Shown here piece by piece: positions 17,049 to 24,260 of a stretch of 64,000 nt of DNA (within the stretch, counting starts at the first letter, position 1; each line of letters opens with the position of its first letter). The stretch comes from Marichromatium gracile (GTDB lineage: Bacteria; Pseudomonadota; Gammaproteobacteria; Chromatiales; Chromatiaceae). The translations under genes were made by a program, and so were the position numbers. The stretch is taken from positions 558,001 to 622,000 of the forward strand of contig NZ_SMDC01000001.1 in assembly GCF_004343155.1 (NCBI RefSeq). Direction: 5' to 3'. The notes beneath the pieces were generated by a model that was given only the letters and a program-made list of their open reading frames with translations, was not told where the DNA came from and did not search any database.

Positions 17049-17378
17049 CTATGCAATTTCAGGGGCGTTTGAGGTTTTGCGTTTTTTTGTCAATCGATCC
17101 CAGATTTCCTTTTCCGTAGGAGCACTCTCTTTGTTTTTGATTTTTACTTGACTTCCATCCGAAATCGATTTCGCCCAAGTAACTATCAGGCTTCTAGGTT
17201 TTTTCTGCCAGTTGTTTTCAATTAGCCAGCTTTCTAGATCGGGGGGGTTGATCTCAATCCCGTTGTTGTGAAGCGTTCGCAAAGTTACTTTTATTCTGTC
17301 TTCGTCTAAGGCGTGTAAAGATGATTTGTTACATGTGACAGATAGTGATTTGAAAGCTTTTTCTAGTAAATGGTTCAT
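17049..17378 (-). CDS. AT-rich hypothetical protein
   Basis: A 109-residue protein of unknown family from ATG 17378. It is lysine- and asparagine-rich (SVTCNKSSLHALDEDRIKVT; WLIENNWQKKPRSLIVTWAK), quite unlike the arginine/alanine-rich proteins around it. It lies in the most AT-rich part of the window, at the end of the accessory island. No signal peptide or membrane helix is seen. I infer foreign origin from base composition. Function unknown. Confidence 0.55.
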   Translation of the reverse strand: MNHLLEKAFKSLSVTCNKSSLHALDEDRIKVTLRTLHNNGIEINPPDLESWLIENNWQKKPRSLIVTWAKSISDGSQVKIKNKESAPTEKEIWDRLTKKRKTSNAPEIA

Positions 17379-17497
17379 GTGGCTTCCTTATGTAAAAGTT
17401 CTGGTGGGTGATTTTCTATTTGCGCCTAGGGAGGTTTTTGCAGTTTTTATATTTGTTGATTTTTAGTGGATATTTTTTGATGAAAAACGATATGGTT

Positions 17498-18610
17498 CTA
17501 CTCTTCTGAAATTCCCATCCCCCCCAAATACCCCCCAACCGCCCGCTCAATCTCAAACCGCCCCGCCGCCTCCCGCAACACCGCCTTCGGCAACGGATTA
17601 TCCAGCGTCGCCTTGATCGCCTCGGCCAGTGCCGCATCGTCGCCGACCGGGACCAAGGGGCCGTAGCGTCCGTCCTGGAGGATCTCGCGCGGGCCGCTGG
17701 GGCAATCGGTGGAGACCACCGGGGTGCCGACGGCCAGCGCTTCGACGGGGACGAAGGGCAGGCCCTCCCAGCGCGAGGAGAAGGCGAGCAGGGCGGCGTG
17801 GGCCATGTAGGCGTAGGGCTCGGGGACGAAGCCGGGGAGGGCGAAGTCGGCGCCGACGCCGAGGTCGTCGGCGAGGCGCAGCAGGCGCTCGCGGGCGCTG
17901 CCGCGCCCGAGGATCATCAGCCGGCAGGGGCGCTCGGCGCGCACCCGGGCGAAGGCGCGCAGCAGGGTGGCGAAGTCCTTGCGGCTGCACAGCTCACCGA
18001 CGCTGAGGATGAGCGGCGGGGCGTCGTCGGCGAACCAGGGGTGATCGGGACGTGGCTGTTGCTCGGTGAACAGCCGCGCCGGGACGATCGGCGAGTCGAC
18101 CGGGTGGATGCGCTCACGCGGCAGGCCGGTGTAGCGGGCCATGTCGTCGGCGGCGCCGACGCTCGGCACCAGCACGCGATCGGCGAAGAGGTAGAGCCAG
18201 CCCATCGAGTGACGTTGCACCCAGCGGTCGAGCGGTCCGCGCGAGGCGAGATCGACCGAGATGGTGATCCCCGAGCGCAGCACCAATCGGGTCGGGGTGC
18301 GTGCCAGTGCGCGCGCGGCCAGTGCCAGACGGTTGACCTTGTCCTTGTCGGAGAGCAGCACGTCGGGACGCTCGCGGCGCAGATAGCGCACCAGTGCGGG
18401 CAGGGTGGCGAGGGTGTGGCGGGTACCGAGGTCGATGATGCGCAGCCCCGGCGGTTGTTCGGTGAGTTCGGGGCCGTGGCCGCGCACCTTGAGCAGGTCG
18501 ACGCGGTGGCCGCGCCGGGCGATCGCCGGCAGCAGGTGACGGGCGAGCCGGTCGACGCCGCTGTGTCCCGAGGTGGAGAGGAAGCAGGCGATGTGTGCGG
18601 GCTCGGTCAT
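17498..18610 (-). CDS. Glycosyltransferase family 4 (GT-B fold)
   Basis: A 370-residue GT4 enzyme. The N-terminal domain begins HIACFLSTSGHSGVDRLARH. The donor domain has LSVGELCSRKDFATLLRAFA and SSRWEGLPFVPVEALAVGTP (EX7E) followed by STDCPSGPREIL. It resembles the GT4 at 4068-5201 in these blocks. ATG 18610 precedes the first conserved strand. It follows the asparagine synthase gene on the same strand after 143 bp, and the two probably serve an exopolysaccharide or O-antigen pathway. A 71-bp near-copy of its 3' end lies at 15265-15335, next to the IS element. Confidence 0.9.
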   Translation of the reverse strand: MTEPAHIACFLSTSGHSGVDRLARHLLPAIARRGHRVDLLKVRGHGPELTEQPPGLRIIDLGTRHTLATLPALVRYLRRERPDVLLSDKDKVNRLALAARALARTPTRLVLRSGITISVDLASRGPLDRWVQRHSMGWLYLFADRVLVPSVGAADDMARYTGLPRERIHPVDSPIVPARLFTEQQPRPDHPWFADDAPPLILSVGELCSRKDFATLLRAFARVRAERPCRLMILGRGSARERLLRLADDLGVGADFALPGFVPEPYAYMAHAALLAFSSRWEGLPFVPVEALAVGTPVVSTDCPSGPREILQDGRYGPLVPVGDDAALAEAIKATLDNPLPKAVLREAAGRFEIERAVGGYLGGMGISEE

Positions 18611-18753
18611 GCGGCGCGGGTCTCGGTGGCCGGATGACGATCGGGCGCCATCCGTGGTGCTCGGGCGTCCGCCAGCGGCGCGCGGCGGACGCGGTCCTGT
18701 GGGGTCATTCTGCGCCAGCGCGCGCGGCTTGGCCAGCGACGCGTGGCGCGGGC

Positions 18754-20580
18754 TCAGTCGCTCGCGATCCAGTCGAGCGGGTCCTCGTGCGGGGCGGGCG
18801 TGAGCCCCGGCCGCTCGATGAACAGACGGTGCCAGATCGCGAACTGCAGCAGTCCGAACAGCTCGCGCCCGCCGCCGCGCCCGGCGCGACGCGCGGCGAC
18901 CAGCGCGGGCAGGGCCTCGGGGCGGAACCAGGTGCGGATGCCGTCGTTGCGCGCCAGCAGCTCGCCGACCCGGGCGGCGCGCTCGTCTCCGAGCCAGTCG
19001 CCGACCGGGACGTGGAAGCCGCGCTTGGGCGCGCTCAGGTGCCCCGGCGGCAGCAGCGGCTCGGCCCAGCGCTTGAGCAGCCACTTGCCGCTGCCGTCGC
19101 GGGTCTTGAGCGTGTCGGGCAGCGCCAGCCCGAACTCGACCAGACGGTGGTCGAGGAAGGGCACCCGGCCCTCGACGCCGAACCCCATCAGCATGCGGTC
19201 GGTCTTCACCAGCAGGTTGTCGGGCAGCGCGGTCACCAGGTCGGTGTACTGACGTCGCTGCAGGTCGGACCAGTCGCCGGGGGTGGCCTGCCAGGCGGCG
19301 ACGAAGGGGGCGCGATCGGGCGGCTCGACGGTCGCGAGCGCCGCACCGTACAGCGCCCGTTGCCAGCGTCTGGCCCACTGTCCCCGGGTGCGGAAGCCGC
19401 CGCTGCCGGGACGCAGCAGCCCCTTGCCCCAGCGCTCCAGCCGCGGCGGGCGGTAGCGGCCATAACCGCCGAACACCTCGTCGCCGCCCTCGCCGGAGAA
19501 CACCACCTTGAGCTCGGCGCTGGCCTGCTCGGCGAGGATCGAGGTCGGCAGACAGGCATAGTCGCGCATCAGCTCGTCGGCGGCCCAGATGCTGTGGGGG
19601 ATGCGACCGAAGACCTGATCCAGCTCCAGCTCCAGACGGTGATGCTCGAAGCCGAAGTGCGCCGCGACCCGCTCGGCGGCGTCGAGTTCGTCGGCCATGC
19701 GGGTGCCGCGATAGCCGACCGAGAAGCTGTGGATGCGCCCGGCGCCGTGGCGGTGGAGCAGGGCGGCGAGCACCGCCGAGTCGACCCCGCCGGAGAGGAA
19801 CAGGCCGAAGGGCACGTCGGCGCGCATGTGCTCGCGCATCGCCGCGTCGAGCCGCTCGCCGAGTTCGTAGCTGGCGTACTCGGGGCCGATGTCGCGCGGG
19901 GCGACGCGCCGCGCCGACCAGTAGCGGTGATGGGTGAGGTTGAGCTCGGAGTCGATCACCAGCGCCTCGCCCGGCGGGACGCGGCGCACGCCCTCGATCA
20001 GGGTGTCCTCGCCGGCGGCGAACTGGTGGTGGAGGAACTGGCGCAGCGCCGGCGCCGAGACCCGCGGCGACTCGGGCAGCAGCGCGAGCAGCGCCTTGAG
20101 CTCGGAGGCGAACACCACCCGGTCGGGCAGCCGGGCGTAGAACAGCGGTTTGATGCCGAGCCGGTCGCGGGCGAGGATCAGCCGCTCGCGCCGGCGGTCG
20201 TGCAGCGCGAAGGCGTACATGCCGCGCAGCCGTTCGAGCGCGTCGAGCCCGTGCACCGCGTAAGCGTGGAGGATGGTCTCGGAGTCCGAGCCGGTGCGCG
20301 CCACCCGCCCGGCGGCGCCGAGCGCGGCGTTGAGTTCGCGATAGTTGTAGACCTCGCCGTTGGCCACCAGCGCCAGCCCGTCGGCGGGCGCGAGCAGCGG
20401 CTGGTGCCCGGTCTCCAGTCCGATGATCGACAGCCGCGACTGCGCCAGCCCCACCGCGCCCTCGCGATAGAGTCCGCTGTCGTCCGGGCCGCGGTGTCCG
20501 AGTCGCTCGATCATGCGCTCGAGCGTACCGGGCGCGGGTTCGACCCCGACGCGCAGGATGAAACCGGCGATCCCGCACAT
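18754..20580 (-). CDS. asnB: Asparagine synthase, glutamine-hydrolysing
   Basis: A 608-residue two-domain amidotransferase. The start MCGIAGF puts the nucleophile Cys2 of the class II glutaminase domain at the N-terminus. ERLGHRGPDDSGLY, QSRLSIIGLETGHQPL and LALVANGEVYNYREL are its substrate-binding segments. The synthetase domain has the PP-loop LFLSGGVDSAVLAALL (near residue 265) and GEGGDEVFGGYGRYR. AsnB paralogues beside glycosyltransferases commonly amidate sugar carboxylates or act in polysaccharide gene clusters rather than making free asparagine. The co-directional GT4 downstream supports that reading but does not prove it. Confidence 0.93.
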   Translation of the reverse strand: MCGIAGFILRVGVEPAPGTLERMIERLGHRGPDDSGLYREGAVGLAQSRLSIIGLETGHQPLLAPADGLALVANGEVYNYRELNAALGAAGRVARTGSDSETILHAYAVHGLDALERLRGMYAFALHDRRRERLILARDRLGIKPLFYARLPDRVVFASELKALLALLPESPRVSAPALRQFLHHQFAAGEDTLIEGVRRVPPGEALVIDSELNLTHHRYWSARRVAPRDIGPEYASYELGERLDAAMREHMRADVPFGLFLSGGVDSAVLAALLHRHGAGRIHSFSVGYRGTRMADELDAAERVAAHFGFEHHRLELELDQVFGRIPHSIWAADELMRDYACLPTSILAEQASAELKVVFSGEGGDEVFGGYGRYRPPRLERWGKGLLRPGSGGFRTRGQWARRWQRALYGAALATVEPPDRAPFVAAWQATPGDWSDLQRRQYTDLVTALPDNLLVKTDRMLMGFGVEGRVPFLDHRLVEFGLALPDTLKTRDGSGKWLLKRWAEPLLPPGHLSAPKRGFHVPVGDWLGDERAARVGELLARNDGIRTWFRPEALPALVAARRAGRGGGRELFGLLQFAIWHRLFIERPGLTPAPHEDPLDWIASD

Positions 20581-20745
20581 CAGCGCGACCCCGTCTTGGT
20601 TAGATGCTGTCTGGCCATAGGTCCTCGCCCCGTCATGTCTCGACGCACCGCGCTGGTGCGACCGCTCCCCATGATACGAGGCGCCGGCTGGTTGTCGAGG
20701 GTTGCGGCTGGCGACCGGGGCGCTGTCGTCGGCCGCCAGCCTTCG

Positions 20746-20955
20746 GAAGATGTGAACCGCAAAGATGTGAACCGCCAAGCCGCGAAGAACGTGAAGGGGT
20801 TGTGTGGTTGGCGTCCAGGCGTTCGATAAATGGGTGTCCTTTTTCACGCTTTTTCGAAGATGTGAACCGCAAAGATGTGAACCGCCAAGCCGCGAAGAAC
20901 GCGAAGGGGTTGTGTGGTTGGCGTCTAGGCGTTCGATAAATGGGTGTCCTTTTTT
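20746..20955 (+). repeat. Two ~100-bp direct copies (110-bp period) carrying the GAACCGCAAAG core
   Basis: 20746-20845 and 20856-20955 are about 98 percent identical. Each holds two gaaccgc motifs, a ccaagccgcgaagaac segment, ggttgtgtggttggcgtc and a terminal tgggtgtccttttt. The tgggtgtcc end is the motif also found beside the RAYT transposase gene (13252, 13269, 13305) and at 16354, so this unit joins two repeat families. A third, inverted core follows at 20963-20991. No gene is seen in 20581-21096. Confidence 0.85.
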
Positions 20956-21000
20956 AAAAAAACCTTCGTGTCCTTCGCGTCTTAGCGGTTCAAAATCTGG

Positions 21001-21070
21001 CTGGAGGCTGGAGGCTGGAGGCTGGAGGCTGGAGGCTGGAGGCTGGAGGCTGGAGGCTGGAGGCTGGAGG
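21001..21070 (+). repeat. Ten perfect tandem copies of ctggagg
   Basis: A 70-bp microsatellite of ten perfect 7-bp units, between the dispersed repeats and the 3' end of the HD-GYP gene. The unit is not a multiple of three and the tract is intergenic. Degenerate relatives (ctggaagctgg, ctggcgactgg) accompany the dispersed repeat near 1480, 23680 and 60440. Confidence 0.95.
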
Positions 21071-21096
21071 CTTTCCCCCTCCCGCCCGCGGCCCGA

Positions 21097-21762
21097 TCAG
21101 GCCGCGCTGGCGATGCGCGAGTGCATCAGGCTGTCGTGGTCGGGTTCGCCGGGGAGGCGGGTGGGTTCCTGGCCGGACTGGACGTGGGTCGCAAGCAGGT
21201 CGATCGCGCGCTCGAAGTGTGCGACCACCTCGGGGTCGAACTGGTCGCCGGCATGGCGGGCGATCTCCTCGGCGGCGGTCTCGACGGGCATGCCGCGGCG
21301 ATAGGGGCGGTCCGAGGTCATGGCGTCGAAGGCGTCGGCGACGGCGATGATGCGTGATTCGAGCGGGATCTGCCTGCCGTGCAGCCGGTTGGGGTAGCCG
21401 AGTCCATCGATGCGTTCGTGATGGTGGAGGACGATGCGGGCGACCTCGCGGAAGGTCGGCAGGCGCTGGAGGATGTCGAAGCCGATGCGCGGGTGGAGCT
21501 GGATCTGCAGCTTCTCGACCTCGGTGAGTCGACCGGGCTTGTTGAGGATGCCGTCGGGCACGCCGACCTTGCCGATGTCGTGCAGATGAGCGGCGATGTG
21601 CAGCCGCTGATGGGTTCGGGCGGGCAGCGACATCTGCTCGGAGAGCAGCTCGGAGAACAGTGCCACCCGGAAGGAGTGCTCGGAGGTATAGGGATCGCGA
21701 GCATTGAGGGTGCTGATCACGACATCGATGACGTCATGGATGCGGACGAGTTCGGGGATCAT
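21097..21762 (-). CDS. Stand-alone HD-GYP domain protein (cyclic-di-GMP phosphodiesterase)
   Basis: A 221-residue protein that is almost entirely one HD-GYP domain, with no receiver or membrane part. Metal-binding motifs are HSFRVALFSELL, HLHDIGKVGVPDGILNKPG (the HD), VLHHHERIDGLGYP (HHE and the GYP motif) and VADAFDAMTSDRPYR. The catalytic residues appear complete, so c-di-GMP hydrolysis to pGpG or GMP is expected in the cytoplasm. It lies 58 bp downstream of the DUF2325 gene on the same strand. The two therefore probably share the promoter that carries a Fur-box-like site at 23126-23146. Confidence 0.9.
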   Translation of the reverse strand: MIPELVRIHDVIDVVISTLNARDPYTSEHSFRVALFSELLSEQMSLPARTHQRLHIAAHLHDIGKVGVPDGILNKPGRLTEVEKLQIQLHPRIGFDILQRLPTFREVARIVLHHHERIDGLGYPNRLHGRQIPLESRIIAVADAFDAMTSDRPYRRGMPVETAAEEIARHAGDQFDPEVVAHFERAIDLLATHVQSGQEPTRLPGEPDHDSLMHSRIASAA

Positions 21763-21820
21763 CTGGGTCCTGGTGTGCAGGGACTGCGGGCGCGGCGGGG
21801 CCTGAGGCCCCGCCCCGGGG

Positions 21821-23086
21821 TCAGGCTGCCGAGCGCGTGGTGGCCGGTGGCGGCTCGACCAGATCGGCGATGGCGCGGGCGAAGGCGTCGACGCTGGAGC
21901 GTTCGAGCAGCACGCAGGGCTTGGCGGTGCGCTTGCAGAAGCGCTTGGTGCGCAGATAGGCGTCGTGGCTGCAGTTGTCGGCGGGACAGATCACCGCATC
22001 GGCCTTGGCGAGCAGCGATTCGAGCCGCTGGCGGTTGTCCTCCAGCCCGCCGTCATGGCGCAGCAGCTCGCCGTTGCAGCGTGCCACCAGGTTGCGATAG
22101 CGGCTGGCCAGCGAGCCGCGACCGCCGACACAGAGGATGCGCCGCCCGGCGAGGTCGGGTACCGAGTCGTCGGCGGCGGCGCAGCCACCGCAGCAGTCCT
22201 CCGGCTCGATCTGCGCGAAGCGCTGTTCGAGTCGTCGCAGCGCGTCCTCGCGCTGTGCCAGGCGCTCGGCGAGTTCGGTGCGGTGCTCGCGTTCGCGCTT
22301 GAGCTGTGCCTCCAGGGTCGCGACCCGGGCGCTGGCCTGGTCGGCGCGACGCCGCTCCTCGTCGAGGCTGGCCGAGCGGTCCTGGTCGCGCAGCGCGGCG
22401 AGTTCGCCCTCGGCGCGTTCGAGGGCGCGCTCGAGCCCCTGGTGCTGCTCGACCGTCTGTTCCAGTTGCTCGATGCGGGCCTCGCGCTCGGCGAGGCTGC
22501 GGTTGAGCCGGCGCTCGCGCTCGGCGGCGTCGCGCTGGGCGCGGTCGAGCTGGGCGCGGGTCTCGCGCAGCGCGCGCAGATCGGCGCCGAGCCCGGCACC
22601 GATCTGGTGCGAGAGCATGTGCACGTCCTCGTAGGCGCGCACGCAGAGCATGGCGTCGGCATGGGGGTGGGTCATCAGTGCCCAGAAGGCACCGGGGATC
22701 TCGCCCTCGGCGCGTGCCTGATCCCAGAGCGCGGCGACCTGTTCGCTGTCCTTGGCGCGGGCGAAGCGCTTGATCATCCGCGCGTGCTTGCGTTCGAGCG
22801 CCTTGTGGGTGGCCTGGGAGAGCGGCCCGCGTTGTTCGGCGGCGGCGACACAGCGCACATGGATGTCGAAGTCGCTGGCGCGCGCGTGCTGGCGCACCCC
22901 GCTCTTGCGCGCGATCTCGCGCAGCTCGTCGACGTGCAGACAGGTACCGATCACCGGACAGTGGAACTTGTGCGCGAGCTCCCACAGCTTGCGGCGCCGG
23001 CTTGATGGGCGCTGCCCCGGCTGCGGTGCTTCGAGTGGCGGCGCGATGACATTGGAGGACACGATGGACGGTCGGGACTCACACAT
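21821..23086 (-). CDS. DUF2325 protein with coiled coil
   Basis: A 421-residue cytoplasmic protein. The N-terminal part (about 30-150) contains FHCPVIGTCLHVDELREIAR and RAKDSEQVAALWDQARAEGE. Residues 165-290 are a long arginine/glutamate-rich coiled coil. Near 300 is CCGGC. The C-terminal DUF2325 domain has RRILCVGGRGSLASRYRNLV and a DAVICPADNCSHDAY block with Cys and Asn residues. ATG 23086 has AGGAG 7 bases upstream. DUF2325 proteins are of unknown function and often lie in metal-uptake loci. Its likely operon partner is the HD-GYP gene, and a Fur-box-like site precedes it. Confidence 0.8.
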   Translation of the reverse strand: MCESRPSIVSSNVIAPPLEAPQPGQRPSSRRRKLWELAHKFHCPVIGTCLHVDELREIARKSGVRQHARASDFDIHVRCVAAAEQRGPLSQATHKALERKHARMIKRFARAKDSEQVAALWDQARAEGEIPGAFWALMTHPHADAMLCVRAYEDVHMLSHQIGAGLGADLRALRETRAQLDRAQRDAAERERRLNRSLAEREARIEQLEQTVEQHQGLERALERAEGELAALRDQDRSASLDEERRRADQASARVATLEAQLKREREHRTELAERLAQREDALRRLEQRFAQIEPEDCCGGCAAADDSVPDLAGRRILCVGGRGSLASRYRNLVARCNGELLRHDGGLEDNRQRLESLLAKADAVICPADNCSHDAYLRTKRFCKRTAKPCVLLERSSVDAFARAIADLVEPPPATTRSAA

Positions 23087-23125
23087 GCCGGACTCCTTCG
23101 GCGTGGGTTGGCTCTGGGATGGAGT

Positions 23126-23146
23126 CAATAATAATTCTCATTAGCG
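23126..23146 (-). promoter_or_regulatory. Fur-box-like site before the DUF2325 / HD-GYP genes
   Basis: Read on the minus strand the site is gctaatgagaattattattg, close to the GATAATGATAATCATTATC Fur consensus. It sits 40-60 bp upstream of ATG 23086, where a promoter is expected. It is one of six such sites in 23.1-33.7 kb. Confidence 0.65.
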
Positions 23147-23280
23147 AGAAAGCAAGGGGTTTCAGCTGACAGCGACCAGCCATCAGCCACCAGTTGCCAG
23201 CCATCAGATGCCGGAGAGGATGAACCGCAAAGAACGCGAAAGCGGACATGCGAGCGGCTTCCTGGCGTCGTCTGGCGACT

Positions 23281-23516
23281 GGGCGTCCCCGCATCGTCCT
23301 CCCTTCCCTGGGAACGACAGGCAGCCGTAAAGTCTCTCGCGCCCTGCGCCAGTCGTTGAGGTCAACGCTCACTGGTGGCTGGTCGCTGTCCCCTCCTTCC
23401 TCCTAGGGGGCGTCCTCCGCATTGTCCTCCCTTTCTTGGGAACGACAGACAGCAGTAAAGCCTCTCGTGCCCTGCGCCAGTCGTTGAGGTCAACGCTCAC
23501 TGATGGCTGGTCGCTG
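23281..23516 (+). repeat. Imperfect ~110-bp direct repeat
   Basis: 23281-23400 and 23408-23516 share gggcgtcc...ggaacgacag, gccctgcgccagtcgttgag and gtcaacgctcactg at roughly 85-90 percent identity. The gap 23087-23801 contains no gene. It also holds two copies of the GAACCGCAAAG-type repeat (23221-23242 and, inverted, 23638-23671) and cagccatcag/ctggtggctgg tracts. Confidence 0.8.
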
Positions 23517-23730
23517 GTGGCTGGCAACTGGTGGCTGTCCCCTCCTTGTGAACAGGCAGCCTCCGGTTTGCGGTCAACCTTGGCGATACGAGACAAGCCT
23601 GCTCCTCTCGCTGGCGGCTGACAGCAGAAAGCCTGTCTTCTCTTCGCGTTCTTCGCGGCTTTGCGGTTCACCCTCTCTGGCGACTGGCGACTGGAAGCTG
23701 GCCGCTACCCCTTGCCATTGATATCTCGCA

Positions 23731-23749
23731 TTTGAGAATCGTTATCGTT
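23731..23749 (+). promoter_or_regulatory. Fur-box-like site before the TonB-receptor operon
   Basis: tttgagaatcgttatcgtt resembles the Fur consensus (GAGAATCGTTATC core). It lies about 50-70 bp upstream of ATG 23802, the first gene of the two-gene receptor operon. Confidence 0.6.
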
Positions 23750-23801
23750 CCATTAACTTGGTCGGTCCTTTTCCAGATGCCCCTCCAAAGGAGGCCCGAT
23801 C

Positions 23802-24260
23802 ATGTCCCTCTCCCGTCCTCGGACGCTTGCGCTGTTGTGCGCGTTCGCTATCGCCCCGGCCCTGGCGCAGGAGCCGCCCCGGACGCAGGCAGACGACCAT
23901 CACGGCACCATGCACGAGGTCGAGCTGCTGTCGCTGCCCCATACCCGGCTCCCGGTGGCGATCCTGGAGCTGCCCACTGAGCAGCGCGAGCGCATCCAGC
24001 GTGCGTTGTTGCAGGTCTATCCTGCGCGCATCATGCCTCGGATCGAGCAGGCCCAGTCGCTCGAACGACGGTTGCGCACGGCGGTGCTCGAGCGTGGCGC
24101 GACGGTCGCGGAGCTGGCCCCCGAGCTCGACGAGCTGGCCCGGCTCGAGCGTGAGATCACCGAGCTGCGCATCGAGGCCCTGGGACGGCTGCGTGAGCTG
24201 ACCAGCGCCGAGCAGTTCACCCGCCTGACCACGCCGGTAGCGGCGGAGGTCGCGCGATGA
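23802..24260 (+). CDS. Small periplasmic helical protein coupled to a TonB receptor
   Basis: A 152-residue protein with signal peptide MSLSRPRTLALLCAFAIAPALA and a strong AGGAGG ribosome-binding site. The mature part is helical and charged (ELPTEQRERIQRALLQVYPA; ELDELARLEREITELRIEAL) and ends LTSAEQFTRL, recalling the LTxxQ motif of Spy/CpxP-type periplasmic metal or stress chaperones. A histidine-rich ADDHHGTMHEVE near residue 35 could bind metal. The stop overlaps the receptor start by 4 bp (ATGA). The chaperone relation is suggestive only. Confidence 0.65.
   Translation: MSLSRPRTLALLCAFAIAPALAQEPPRTQADDHHGTMHEVELLSLPHTRLPVAILELPTEQRERIQRALLQVYPARIMPRIEQAQSLERRLRTAVLERGATVAELAPELDELARLEREITELRIEALGRLRELTSAEQFTRLTTPVAAEVAR

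Noticed and set aside
17498-20578. A single 1026-codon minus-strand open frame
   Set aside because: Its N-terminal two thirds is an out-of-frame reading of asnB; only the last 370 residues are the real glycosyltransferase.
21001-21070. Tandem ctggagg tract as an iteron-type origin
   Set aside because: No DnaA boxes, AT-rich unwinding region or replication gene nearby; it is a simple microsatellite among dispersed repeats.
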